Shown: positions 9,567-18,458 of the stretch, in pieces
Position numbering within the stretch: the first letter of the stretch is position 1
Layout: every line of letters starts with the position of its first letter
Source: Pseudomonas baetica
GTDB taxonomy: Bacteria; Pseudomonadota; Gammaproteobacteria; Pseudomonadales; Pseudomonadaceae
Length of the DNA: 34,809 nt
Reading direction: 5' to 3'
Assembly: GCF_019733355.1 (NCBI RefSeq)
Contig: NZ_JAIHLQ010000054.1
Span: forward strand, 1 to 34,809
Translations under genes and position numbers: made by a program
The notes under the pieces: model-generated
Database searches by the model: none
Seen by the model: only the letters and a program-made list of their open reading frames with translations
Told to the model about the DNA's origin: nothing

Positions 9567-10976
9567 TTACGCGGTTTCGGTGAGTGCCTTCGCCAGCGTT
9601 TCAAAGCCGCCGAGCAACAACCCGTCATCCCCCACCGAATTACACACACTCGCCCGAATAAACTGCGGCACCGCCGCGTGCCCGACGGCGAACGCCTCGG
9701 CGGTCGCCACCAGATAGTTGTTTTCCTTCAATTCCGCTGCAATCTGCGACGCCCGCCACAGTTCAGGCACTTGCAACCAGAAATGCGGGCTGTGGATATG
9801 CGTCTTGTAGCTCAACCCCTCCAGCGCCCCCGCCACCCATGCCTTGCGCCGGCCGATCTCGCCGATCTGCTCATCCAGCAAGCGCTCGGCCATGCCGTTT
9901 TCGATCCACAGAGCCGCCACCTCCTGGGTCAATGGATTAGCCATCCAGCAGGAACCGCGAATGGCTGAACTGATGCGCCCAATCAGCGCTTGCGGCGCAT
10001 GCACATAACCCACCCGCACCCCCGCCGAAACCGCCTTGCTCAGGCTGCCGATCAACACTGAGCGCTCCGGGGCGAAATAACTCAGGGGCAGCGGACGCTG
10101 GCGATCCAGCACCGCGTGTGCTTCGTCTTCGAGGATCAGCAGATTGTGTTGGCGACAGACCTCGGCAATCGCCTGTCGTCGTGAGATCGACATGACCGCA
10201 GCCGTAGGATTCTGGATCGTCGGCGTGCAATACAGGGCGGATACCCGGTGCTGACGACAAATATCCTCCAGCGCCGAGGGCAACAGTCCTTCGTCATCCA
10301 TCGCGGCACCGATCAGCTTTATCCCGAGCTGGCGTGCGACGCTGATCAATCCGGGGTAGGACAAATGCTCGGTGACAACCGTGTCACCCGCCTTGAGCAA
10401 ACCCATCAACGCGCACAACAGGCCATGCTGACCGCCGTTGACGCACAGCACCTGATCGGCGTGCGGGACAAAATCCCCATGACGCAGCCATTGGGCACCC
10501 GCCGCCCGATGCCGTGGCAGTCCACCTTCAGCGGTGTATCCCGTCAACTGCTGCAAGCGGTGCGGATCACCGGCCAGTGCCTGTAGGGTTTGGCTCATCA
10601 AAGCCGTTTCCTGCCCGGGAATCGGCTGATTGCGACTCATGTCAAAGCAGGCCGGGGGCTCATCGCTGACATTGCGAAAGCCCTTGTCTTGCGGCCGCTC
10701 CATCCCGCGCTGACGCACATAAGTGCCGTCTCCTACACGGGCCACGACCCATCCCACACGCTCCAGTTCGCCGTAGGCACGGCTGATGGTGCCGATGGTA
10801 ACGCCGAGGCTGTCGGCCAACAGCCTGTGGGGTGGCAACTTGCAACCGGCCTCGATAACACCGGCAACGATGGCCTTCTCGACCGCGTCCGCGAGGCGTT
10901 GATACTTCACACCGACGCCATTGGCGAGGCCGTCACGGAGGATTGACACCATGGCAATACTTACTTTGACAGTCAT
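9567..10976 (-). CDS. MocR-type transcriptional regulator (GntR/aminotransferase fusion)
   Basis: MocR/PdxR-type regulators join an N-terminal GntR winged helix to a PLP-binding fold-type-I aminotransferase domain used as a sensor. In this 469-residue protein the DNA-binding part is residues about 22-88 (LADAVEKAIVAG, then LGVTIGTISRAYGELERVGWV). The aminotransferase part runs from about 115 and has the NPT motif (256-258), the PLP-binding aspartate D284 in ILEDEAHAV, and the Schiff-base lysine K314 in GSLSKAVSAGVRVGY. All key residues are present. It diverges from the EamA transporter gene 91 bases away, the usual arrangement for a MocR protein controlling its neighbour. The effector is unknown, but an amino acid is likely. 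Confidence 0.93.
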   Translation of the reverse strand: MTVKVSIAMVSILRDGLANGVGVKYQRLADAVEKAIVAGVIEAGCKLPPHRLLADSLGVTIGTISRAYGELERVGWVVARVGDGTYVRQRGMERPQDKGFRNVSDEPPACFDMSRNQPIPGQETALMSQTLQALAGDPHRLQQLTGYTAEGGLPRHRAAGAQWLRHGDFVPHADQVLCVNGGQHGLLCALMGLLKAGDTVVTEHLSYPGLISVARQLGIKLIGAAMDDEGLLPSALEDICRQHRVSALYCTPTIQNPTAAVMSISRRQAIAEVCRQHNLLILEDEAHAVLDRQRPLPLSYFAPERSVLIGSLSKAVSAGVRVGYVHAPQALIGRISSAIRGSCWMANPLTQEVAALWIENGMAERLLDEQIGEIGRRKAWVAGALEGLSYKTHIHSPHFWLQVPELWRASQIAAELKENNYLVATAEAFAVGHAAVPQFIRASVCNSVGDDGLLLGGFETLAKALTETA

Positions 10977-11066
10977 TCCCGCCCCGAATAGCGTACTGAA
11001 AACAGGTTCAATCAGGGATAGACCTTTTCAGCAACCAGGTCAATTCCGTCGTTCGGAGCACACCGC

Positions 11067-11987
11067 ATGTCGATCGCCCTCAGCACGCCGTTGAACGCCA
11101 GCAAACCCTGGCTCGCCGGGTTGGTCACCAGTGTGTTGTTTCTGATCGTCTGCCTGAGTTGGGGCACGACATGGCTGGGGATCAAGATTGCCGTGGAAAG
11201 TGTGCCACCCCTGACCGCCGCCGGGCTGCGTTTTCTGATTGCCTTTCCACTGTTCCTCGGCTTCGCCGTATTACGCAAAGAGCCGCTGCTGTTCCCCCGG
11301 CAGAGTCGCTGGTTCTTTGTGTTCGTCACGCTGTCGTATTTCAGCCTGCCCTACTACTTGCTCAACTATGGCGAGATACATGTGTCGTCCGGCCTGACCG
11401 CGCTGCTGTTCAGTTGCATGCCGGTGTTCATCCTGATTTTTTCTGCGCTGTTTCTGCGCGAGAAGATCCAGCCGACGCAAATGCTCGGTATCGCCATCGG
11501 TTTCGGCAGCCTGTTCATGATCATCCGCAGCCAGGGTTTGCATCTGGATCAGGCCGAATGGCTTGGTGTGCTGGCGATTTTCAGCGCGGCGATCATGCAT
11601 GCGCTGTGCTACGTGATCACCAAAAAGCACGGCAGCGCGATCAGTGTGATCACCTACAACACTCTGCCCATCGGCATTGCCGGGTTGATGCTGCTGGTCG
11701 CAGGCCTTTCGCTGGAGAACCCGACATTCGCCACCATCACGCCACGCTCATGGGGCGCCCTGCTCTACCTCGGAATGGTGGCGTCGGTCGGCGGCTTTAT
11801 CGTTTATTTCGTCCTGCTCAAACGCCTGAGCCCGGTCCTTCTGTCATTCGTGTTCATCATCTTTCCGGTGTTCGCCGTGATCATCGGCGCCTGGTACGAA
11901 GGCACGGAAATTTCTCGGGAGCTGATGCTGTATTCGGCTGTCCTGCTGGGCGGTTTTGCGATCACCAAGCTGCCAGCCAAGCGCTAA
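11067..11987 (+). CDS. EamA (DMT) family transporter, probable amino acid or metabolite exporter
   Basis: The 306-residue hydrophobic protein has the ten-helix, duplicated layout of the drug/metabolite transporter superfamily. The first half opens with the family signature LSWGTTWLGIKIAVESVPP (about 31-49), and the second EamA repeat starts near residue 150 (LGVLAIFSAAIMHALCYV). It ends in a short basic tail (KLPAKR). Members export amino acids, nucleosides or other small metabolites. It is divergent from the MocR regulator and 29 bases upstream of an AlaX-type gene, suggesting an operon controlled by that regulator. The ATG at 11067 has GGAG eight bases upstream. Substrate specificity cannot be read from the sequence. 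Confidence 0.92.
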   Translation: MSIALSTPLNASKPWLAGLVTSVLFLIVCLSWGTTWLGIKIAVESVPPLTAAGLRFLIAFPLFLGFAVLRKEPLLFPRQSRWFFVFVTLSYFSLPYYLLNYGEIHVSSGLTALLFSCMPVFILIFSALFLREKIQPTQMLGIAIGFGSLFMIIRSQGLHLDQAEWLGVLAIFSAAIMHALCYVITKKHGSAISVITYNTLPIGIAGLMLLVAGLSLENPTFATITPRSWGALLYLGMVASVGGFIVYFVLLKRLSPVLLSFVFIIFPVFAVIIGAWYEGTEISRELMLYSAVLLGGFAITKLPAKR

Positions 11988-12016
11988 CAATCATGCATTG
12001 AACATCGGAGGTTCAA

Positions 12017-12745
12017 ATGTCGGTACACACCATGGAAACCCTCAGTCTTTTTAACAATGCCCCTTATCAGCGCGACTTCAGTGCCCGGGTGATCGCGGTG
12101 GTAGATCAGGCCGTCGTCCTCGAACACACGCTGTTCTATCCCACCGGTGGCGGGCAGCCGGGCGACACCGGGCACTTCAGCCTGCCGGATGGCACCCGGA
12201 TCGACGTGACGGAAACGCTGCGCGACCCGTTGCTGCCGTCGATCATCTGGCACAAGGTGTCGCAATGCCCGCCTCAGCTATGCGTCGGCACCCTGCTCAA
12301 CGCCAGCCTGGACTGGGCGCGGCGCTATCAACACATGAAGATGCACACCTGCCTGCACCTGCTGGGATCGATCATCAACGCACCGGTCACCGGGTGCAGC
12401 ATCGGCGCGGACAAGGGCCGGCTGGATTTCGATCTGCCCCAAATGACCCTCGACAAGGACAGCCTCACGCGCGATCTCAACGCGCTGATCGAGCAGGCCA
12501 TTGCGGTCACCACCCTGTCGATGCCCGCCTCGGAGTACCCCGCACTGTTGGAAAAAACCGGTAGCAAAACGGTTAAGCCACCGGCGATTCAGGGTGAATT
12601 GCGGATGGTCGAAGTGATCGGAATCGACATCCAGCCCTGTGGCGGCACCCACGTACAAAACACCCGGGAAATCGGCCGGGTGTTTTGCGAAAAAATCGAG
12701 AAGAAGAGCAGGACCAACCGGCGGGTGATCCTGCGGTTTGAATGA
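12017..12745 (+). CDS. AlaX-type alanyl-tRNA editing hydrolase
   Basis: This stand-alone homologue of the AlaRS editing domain hydrolyses mischarged tRNA(Ala), such as Ser-tRNA(Ala) or Gly-tRNA(Ala). The 242-residue protein carries the zinc-binding site in full: H110 and H114 in MHTCLH, and C208 and H212 in PCGGTH. It also has the N-terminal glycine-rich FYPTGGGQPGDTG motif (40-52). The start at 12017 has a GGAGG site; a second ATG at codon 6 is possible. It follows the EamA gene by 29 bases. A perfect terminator-like hairpin lies inside its last 90 bases. The gene ends three bases from the convergent prpD stop codon. Confidence 0.93.
   Translation: MSVHTMETLSLFNNAPYQRDFSARVIAVVDQAVVLEHTLFYPTGGGQPGDTGHFSLPDGTRIDVTETLRDPLLPSIIWHKVSQCPPQLCVGTLLNASLDWARRYQHMKMHTCLHLLGSIINAPVTGCSIGADKGRLDFDLPQMTLDKDSLTRDLNALIEQAIAVTTLSMPASEYPALLEKTGSKTVKPPAIQGELRMVEVIGIDIQPCGGTHVQNTREIGRVFCEKIEKKSRTNRRVILRFE
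12657..12686. terminator. Bidirectional terminator-like hairpin inside the alaX 3' end
   Basis: A perfect 11-bp inverted repeat AAAACACCCGG/CCGGGTGTTTT with an eight-base loop lies within the alaX coding region, 59 bases before its stop. It is 63 bases beyond the prpD stop on the minus strand. Since no other hairpin lies between the two convergent genes, this is the best candidate terminator for the prp operon, and it could also truncate some alaX transcripts. Confidence 0.7.
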
Positions 12746-12748
12746 GCC

Positions 12749-14233
12749 TTAGATCACGAACAGGTCGACAAAGCGGTTCACCGCAGTCGCCTCAAGCTGC
12801 GCCTGATCCTTGCACAAGGCAAAAATCTCGCTGCTGCGCTGTCCGGTGAAGCGCGTCGCCAGGTTCGCCTTGAACTTGTCTTCGAGCAACGGAATGCCTT
12901 CGGCGCGGCGGCGACGATGGCCGATCGGATATTCCACCACTACGTTGTCGGTGCTTGAGCCGTCCTTGAAAAACACCTGCACGGCATTGGCAATCGAGCG
13001 TTTGTCGGCCTCCAGATACTCGCGAGTGAAGCGCGGGTCTTCGACGATGACCATTTTTTCGCGCAGCACATCAATGATCGGATGCGCCTTGTGAAAGTCG
13101 TCTTCGTACTGCTCGGCCACCAGATTGCCGAACGCCAACGGCACGGCGGTCATGTACTGAATGCAGTGATCGCGGTCGGCGGCGTTAGCCAGCGGCCCGA
13201 CCTTGGAAATGATGCGGATCGCCGATTGGTGGGTGGTGATGACGATCCGGTCGATTTCGTGCAGACGATTGCGCACCTGAGGGTGCAACGTGACCGCCGC
13301 TTCGCAAGCTGTTTGCGCATGAAATTCGGCCGGGAAGCTGATTTTGAACAGCACGTTTTCCATCACGTAGCTGCCCAAAGGACGCGAGAAACTGAAGGCT
13401 CGCGTGCCCTCGGGCTTCAACGCCAGATCGCTGTTGGTGTGGCTGAACAGCACGTCATAAAACCCCCACTGTTTAGCGCTCAGCACGCCGGGAATACCCA
13501 TCTCGCCGCGCATGGCGATGTCCGCCAAACGCACGCCACGACTCGATGCGTCCCCCGCCGCCCAGGATTTGCGCGAGCCGGCGTTCGGCGCATGCCGATA
13601 AGTGCGCAACGCCTGCCCATCGACGAACGCATGGGACAGCGCCGATAACAGTTGCTCGCGATTGGCGCCCATCAGTTTGGCGGTGATGGCGGTCGAGGCG
13701 ACTTTGACCAAGATGACGTGGTCGAGTCCTACGCGGTTGAAGGCGTTTTCCAGGGCGATCACGCCCTGAATCTCATGGGCCATGATCATGGCTTCGAGCA
13801 CATCGCGAATCGTCAGCGGCGCTTCAGCGTTGGCCACGCGTTTCTGCGCCAGGTGATCCGCCACCGCTAGAATCGCGCCAAGGTTGTCCGACGGATGCCC
13901 CCATTCGGCAGCGAGCCAAGTGTCGTTGTAATCAAGCCAACGCACGATGCAGCCGATGTCCCACGCGGCTTTGACCGGATCAAGTCGATAGCACGTGCCC
14001 GGTACTCGTGCCCCGAACGGCACGACAGTGCCTTCGACGAGAGGGCCAAGGTGTTTGGTGCATTCGGGGAAACGTAACGCCAGCAGGCCACAGCCCAGCG
14101 TGTCCATCAGGCAGTTGCGGGCGGTGTCGAGGGCTTCGCTGGATTCAACGTTGAAAGTGAGGACGTAATCGGCGATGTCCTGCAGGACACGGTCGTAGTC
14201 GGGGCGGTTGTTCAGATCGACGTTGGCGCTCAT
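12749..14233 (-). CDS. prpD: 2-methylcitrate dehydratase PrpD
   Basis: PrpD belongs to the MmgE/PrpD family and dehydrates 2-methylcitrate to 2-methyl-aconitate in propionate catabolism. The 494-residue product has the family N-terminal helical domain with RWLDYNDTW and the EWGHPSDNLGAIL motif (about 118-142), and a C-terminal lid region with DPRFTREYLEADKRSIANAV. In the AcnD/PrpF version of the pathway PrpD can be partly redundant. It is the last gene of the prp operon and is separated from prpF by a 183-bp gap containing a REP doublet. Its stop codon is three bases from that of the convergent alaX. Confidence 0.96.
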   Translation of the reverse strand: MSANVDLNNRPDYDRVLQDIADYVLTFNVESSEALDTARNCLMDTLGCGLLALRFPECTKHLGPLVEGTVVPFGARVPGTCYRLDPVKAAWDIGCIVRWLDYNDTWLAAEWGHPSDNLGAILAVADHLAQKRVANAEAPLTIRDVLEAMIMAHEIQGVIALENAFNRVGLDHVILVKVASTAITAKLMGANREQLLSALSHAFVDGQALRTYRHAPNAGSRKSWAAGDASSRGVRLADIAMRGEMGIPGVLSAKQWGFYDVLFSHTNSDLALKPEGTRAFSFSRPLGSYVMENVLFKISFPAEFHAQTACEAAVTLHPQVRNRLHEIDRIVITTHQSAIRIISKVGPLANAADRDHCIQYMTAVPLAFGNLVAEQYEDDFHKAHPIIDVLREKMVIVEDPRFTREYLEADKRSIANAVQVFFKDGSSTDNVVVEYPIGHRRRRAEGIPLLEDKFKANLATRFTGQRSSEIFALCKDQAQLEATAVNRFVDLFVI

Positions 14234-14307
14234 GTTCGATTCACTCTTGAAGTGGTTCGTTGACGGGACCTCGGTTCAGGGCTGATTTTTTGGGTTGAAA
14301 TACTATC

Positions 14308-14403
14308 CCCTGTGGGAGCGGGCTTGCTCGCGAAGGCAGAGTGTCAGTCGACATCATTATTGCCCGGTGCGCCGCCTTCGCGAGCAAGCCCGCTCCCACA
14401 GGG
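14308..14403. repeat. REP doublet (REPIN) between prpF and prpD
   Basis: Two REP copies in inverted orientation form arms of about 30 bases. CCCTGTGGGAGCGGGCTTGC starts at 14308, and its mirror ends at 14403. The region between the arms (about 14338-14373) is unrelated sequence. Paired REPs of this kind are mobilised by REP-associated tyrosine transposases in the fluorescens group. It occupies most of the prpF-prpD gap inside the operon and could form a stable mRNA hairpin that protects or separates the upstream message. Confidence 0.95.
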
Positions 14404-14416
14404 TATGAAGTGTTAC

Positions 14417-15607
14417 TTAAAAAGCGTCGCCGGGCACGCGCACGTAGCCTTCCATGAGTACCCGGGCACTGCGACTCATGATGGCCTTCTTCACCACCCA
14501 CTCACCGTTTTCCAGACTGGCCTCAGCACCGACCCGCAAGGTCCCGGACGGATGCCCAAAGCGCACCGCACTACGCTCAACGCCGCCCGCCGCCAGATTC
14601 ACCAGCGTTCCGGAAATCGCCGCTGCGGTGCCGATCGCCACCGCGGCCGTGCCCATCATCGCGTGGTGCAATTTGCCCATCGACAAGGCGCGCACCAGCA
14701 AATCAACATCAGCCGCCGCAACCGCCTTGCCACTGGAGGCCACATAGTCCGCAGGCTTGGCGACGAACGCGACTTTCGGTGTGTGCTGGCGCTTGGCGGC
14801 TTCATCCAGATTGGCGATCAACCCCATACGCAACGCGCCATAAGCACGAACGGTTTCAAACATTTGCAGCGCTTTCGGATCGCTGTTGATCGCGCTTTGC
14901 AACTCGGTGCCGGTGTAACCGAGGTCGGCGGCGTTGACGAAGATCGTCGGGATGCCGGCATTGATCATGGTCGCCTTGAACGTGCCCACACCGGGCACTT
15001 CCAACTCGTCGATCAGGTTGCCGGTGGGGAACATTGAGCCACCGCCGCCCTCTTCGTCTGCTGCCGGGTCCATGAACTCCACTTGCACTTCGGCGGCCGG
15101 AAAGGTCACGCCGTCGAGTTCGAAGTCGCCGGTTTCCTGCACCTCGCCATGGGTGATCGGCACATGAGCAATGATGGTCTTGCCGATGTTGGCCTGCCAT
15201 ACGCGCACCACCGCTACGCCGTTTTGCGGGATACGGCTGGCGTCGACCAAACCATTGCTGATCGCGAACGAACCGACCGCCGCCGACAGGTTGCCGCAGT
15301 TGCCGCTCCAGTCCACGAACGGCTTGTCGATGGAGACCTGACCGAACAGGTAATCGACGTCGTGATCGGCTTTGATGCTTTTCGACAGGATCACGGTTTT
15401 GCTGGTGCTCGACGTGGCGCCGCCCATGCCGTCGATCTGCTTGTCGTACGGGTCGGGGCTGCCGATCACCCGCAGCAATAACGCATCGCGGGCCGGGCCG
15501 GGAATCTGCGCCGCCTCGGGCAGATCCTTGAGGCTGAAGAACACGCCTTTGCTGGTACCGCCGCGCATGTAGGTGGCGGGAATCTTTATTTGAGGTGCGT
15601 GAGCCAT
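14417..15607 (-). CDS. prpF: 2-methylaconitate cis-trans isomerase PrpF (AcnD accessory protein)
   Basis: PrpF isomerises trans- to cis-2-methylaconitate and is required where AcnD replaces PrpD. The 396-residue protein has the diaminopimelate-epimerase-like fold of the family. Recognisable motifs are the N-terminal MRGGTSKGVFF, the DGMGGATSSTSK segment, DWSGNCGNLSAAVG (about 111-124) with the family's Asn-Cys-Gly-Asn, and the HHAMMGTAAV segment. The ATG at 15607 has AGGAG at good distance; the frame extends five codons further upstream without a ribosome-binding site. It lies 54 bases downstream of acnD in the same operon. Confidence 0.96.
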   Translation of the reverse strand: MAHAPQIKIPATYMRGGTSKGVFFSLKDLPEAAQIPGPARDALLLRVIGSPDPYDKQIDGMGGATSSTSKTVILSKSIKADHDVDYLFGQVSIDKPFVDWSGNCGNLSAAVGSFAISNGLVDASRIPQNGVAVVRVWQANIGKTIIAHVPITHGEVQETGDFELDGVTFPAAEVQVEFMDPAADEEGGGGSMFPTGNLIDELEVPGVGTFKATMINAGIPTIFVNAADLGYTGTELQSAINSDPKALQMFETVRAYGALRMGLIANLDEAAKRQHTPKVAFVAKPADYVASSGKAVAAADVDLLVRALSMGKLHHAMMGTAAVAIGTAAAISGTLVNLAAGGVERSAVRFGHPSGTLRVGAEASLENGEWVVKKAIMSRSARVLMEGYVRVPGDAF

Positions 15608-15661
15608 GGTGCTCCTTAACAAAGGCGCGGGACTTAAAATCCCACGCCCACATACGATGAT

Positions 15662-18256
15662 TTAAACGGCAACCGACGACTCTTCGAGGAAGTCCTGAGC
15701 GAAGCGCTGCAACACGCCGCCGGCCTCGTAGATCGACACTTCTTCAGCGGTGTCGAGGCGGCATGTCACCGGCACGTCGACGCGCTCGCCGTTCTTGCGA
15801 TGGATCACCAGCGTCAAGTCAGCGCGCGGCTTTCGGGCTCCGATCACGTCGTAGGTTTCGCTGCCGTCGATGGCCAGGGTGTGACGGTCGGTGCCCGGTT
15901 TGAACTCCAGCGGCAACACGCCCATGCCGACCAGGTTGGTGCGGTGGATACGTTCGAAACCTTCGGCAGCAATCGCCTCGACCCCAGCCAGACGCACGCC
16001 TTTGGCCGCCCAGTCGCGGGACGAACCCTGACCGTAATCGGCGCCGGCAATGATGATCAGCGGCTGCTTGCGTTCCATGTAGGTTTCGATGGCTTCCCAC
16101 ATGCGCATGACTTGGCCTTCCGGCTCGACGCGGGCCAGCGAACCCTGTTTGACCTTGCCGTTTTCCACCACCATTTCGTTGAACAGTTTCGGGTTGGCAA
16201 ACGTTGCGCGTTGCGCAGTCAGGTGGTCACCCCGGTGGGTGGCGTAAGAGTTGAAGTCCTCTTCCGGCAAGCCCATTTTCGCCAGGTATTCGCCGGCGGC
16301 GCTGTCAAGCATGATCGCGTTCGACGGCGACAAGTGATCGGTGGTGATGTTGTCCGGCAGCACCGCCAACGGGCGCATGCCCTTGAGCGGACGCGCACCC
16401 GCCAACGCACCTTCCCAGTAAGGCGGACGGCGAATGTAAGTGCTCGTCTCGCGCCAGTCGTACAGCGGCGTGACTTTCGGGCCGGTGTCTTCGTGGACCG
16501 CGAACATCGGGATGTAGACCTGACGGAACTGCTCCGGCTTGACCGAGGATTTGACCACGGCGTCGATTTCTTCGTCGCTCGGCCAGATGTCTTTGAGGCG
16601 GATTTCCTTGCCGTCGACCACGCCCAACACATCCTTCTCAATGTCGAAGCGGATGGTGCCAGCGATGGCGTACGCCACAACCAATGGCGGCGAGGCCAGG
16701 AACGCTTGCTTGGCGTAGGGGTGAATCCGGCCGTCGAAGTTGCGGTTGCCCGAAAGCACGGCCGTGGCGTACAGATCACGGTCGATGATCTCTTGCTGGA
16801 TCACCGGGTCCAGCGCACCGGACATGCCGTTGCAAGTCGTGCAGGCGAATGCGACGACGCCAAATCCGAGTTGCTCCAACTCAGTGGTCAAACCGGCTTC
16901 GTCGAGGTACAGCGCCACGGTTTTCGAACCCGGGGCCAACGAGGATTTGACCCACGGTTTGCGGGTCAGGCCAAGCTTGTTGGCATTGCGCGCCAGAAGG
17001 CCAGCAGCAATGACGTTGCGCGGGTTGCTGGTGTTGGTGCAACTGGTGATGGCGGCGATGATGACTGCACCGTCGGGCATCTGCCCCGGCACATCTTCCC
17101 ACTGGCCGCTGATGCCTTTGGCCGCCAGATCGCTGGTGGCGACGCGGGCGTGCGGGTTGCTCGGGCCGGCCATGTTGCGCACGACCGAGGACAGATCGAA
17201 GGTCAAACCGCGCTCGTATTGCGCACCTTTGAGGCTGTCGGCCCACAGGCCGGTGGTCTTGGCGTATTGCTCGACCAACTGAACCTGTTGGTCTTCGCGG
17301 CCGGTGAGTTTCAGGTAATCGATGGTCTGCTGATCGATGTAGAACATCGCCGCGGTGGCGCCGTATTCCGGGGCCATGTTGGAGATGGTTGCACGGTCGC
17401 CGAGGGTTAGCGCGGCAGCGCCTTCGCCAAAGAACTCCAGCCACGCCCCGACGACTTTCTGTTTGCGCAGGTACTCAGTCAGTGCCAGCACCATGTCGGT
17501 GGCGGTGATGCCCGGTTGCAGCTTGCCGGTCAGTTCAACGCCAACGCTTTCCGGCAGGCGCATCCACGAGGCGCGGCCGAGCATCACGCTCTCGGCTTCG
17601 AGGCCGCCGACGCCGATGGCAATCACGCCCAGCGCATCAACGTGCGGGGTGTGGCTGTCGGTGCCGACACAGGTGTCGGGGAACGCCACGCCGTCACGCA
17701 CCTGGATCACCGGGGACATTTTCTCCAGGTTGATCTGGTGCATGATGCCGTTACCCGGCGGGATCACGTCGACGTTCTTGAAGGCCTTTTTGGTCCAGTT
17801 GATGAAGTGGAAACGGTCTTCGTTGCGACGGTCTTCGATGGCGCGGTTTTTCTCGAACGCCTGGGCATCAAACCCGCCCGCTTCGACGGCCAGCGAGTGG
17901 TCGACGATCAGTTGCGTCGGCACCACCGGGTTGACCTGCGCCGGGTCGCCGCCTTGCAAGGCAATCGCGTCGCGCAGGCCAGCGAGGTCGACCAGTGCGG
18001 TCTGACCAAGAATGTCGTGGCACACCACACGGGCCGGGAACCACGGGAAGTCGAGGTCGCGTTTGCGTTCGATCAGTTGCTTGAGGGAATCGGTGAGCGT
18101 GGCCGGATCGCAGCGACGCACCAGGTTTTCCGCCAGCACGCGGGAGGTGTACGGCAGGGTGTCGTAACTGCCGGGCTGAATCGCCTCGACCGCCGCACGG
18201 ACGTCGAAGTAATCCAGAGGGCTGCCGGGCAGGTTCTTGCGAAATTCTGTGTTCAT
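15662..18256 (-). CDS. acnD: Fe/S-dependent 2-methylisocitrate dehydratase AcnD
   Basis: AcnD is an aconitase-like enzyme that converts 2-methylcitrate to 2-methylaconitate and works with PrpF. The 864-residue protein has the three cysteines that hold the [4Fe-4S] cluster, C406 in SCTNTSNP and C472 and C475 in ACTTCNGMSG. It also has the substrate-binding DTCVGTDSHTPHVD (194-207) and the C-terminal swivel domain with GADYGQGSSRDWAAKG. The start at 18256 (MNTEFRKNLPG) has only a weak ribosome-binding site, so translational coupling is unlikely and expression may be limited. It is separated from prpC by a gap holding a REP doublet. Confidence 0.97.
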   Translation of the reverse strand: MNTEFRKNLPGSPLDYFDVRAAVEAIQPGSYDTLPYTSRVLAENLVRRCDPATLTDSLKQLIERKRDLDFPWFPARVVCHDILGQTALVDLAGLRDAIALQGGDPAQVNPVVPTQLIVDHSLAVEAGGFDAQAFEKNRAIEDRRNEDRFHFINWTKKAFKNVDVIPPGNGIMHQINLEKMSPVIQVRDGVAFPDTCVGTDSHTPHVDALGVIAIGVGGLEAESVMLGRASWMRLPESVGVELTGKLQPGITATDMVLALTEYLRKQKVVGAWLEFFGEGAAALTLGDRATISNMAPEYGATAAMFYIDQQTIDYLKLTGREDQQVQLVEQYAKTTGLWADSLKGAQYERGLTFDLSSVVRNMAGPSNPHARVATSDLAAKGISGQWEDVPGQMPDGAVIIAAITSCTNTSNPRNVIAAGLLARNANKLGLTRKPWVKSSLAPGSKTVALYLDEAGLTTELEQLGFGVVAFACTTCNGMSGALDPVIQQEIIDRDLYATAVLSGNRNFDGRIHPYAKQAFLASPPLVVAYAIAGTIRFDIEKDVLGVVDGKEIRLKDIWPSDEEIDAVVKSSVKPEQFRQVYIPMFAVHEDTGPKVTPLYDWRETSTYIRRPPYWEGALAGARPLKGMRPLAVLPDNITTDHLSPSNAIMLDSAAGEYLAKMGLPEEDFNSYATHRGDHLTAQRATFANPKLFNEMVVENGKVKQGSLARVEPEGQVMRMWEAIETYMERKQPLIIIAGADYGQGSSRDWAAKGVRLAGVEAIAAEGFERIHRTNLVGMGVLPLEFKPGTDRHTLAIDGSETYDVIGARKPRADLTLVIHRKNGERVDVPVTCRLDTAEEVSIYEAGGVLQRFAQDFLEESSVAV

Positions 18257-18329
18257 CGGGTCAGGACTCGGGTCACGGTAGTTTCAAGAGGTGAACATTG
18301 CACCGGCACTGAAGTGGACTCGGTCACCC

Positions 18330-18415
18330 GTGGGAGCGGGTTTGCTCGCGAATGCGGTGTGTCAGTCGATAGATCATTGGCTGATACACCGCATTCGCGA
18401 GCAAGCCCGCTCCCA
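18330..18415. repeat. REP doublet (REPIN) between prpC and acnD
   Basis: Arms of 30 bases (18330-18360 and 18386-18415) are inverted copies with a single mismatch; each contains the GTGGGAGCGGG...TTGCTCGCGAATGCGGTGT type of REP. The arms are closer to each other than to the copies at 14308-14403. It lies in the prpC-acnD gap, which has no other visible feature, within the transcribed prp operon. Confidence 0.95.
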
Positions 18416-18458
18416 CATTGGCTCCCGGTTTAACCAGTTACCCGTGCGGCCTCACCAT

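Noticed and set aside
14241..14501. 86-codon open frame across the prpF-prpD gap
   Set aside because: It is built from the REP doublet at 14308-14403 and the prpF 3' end; it does not encode a recognisable protein.
15800..17410. 536-codon open frame on the plus strand
   Set aside because: It is the shadow of acnD on the opposite strand, without a ribosome-binding site or a recognisable domain.
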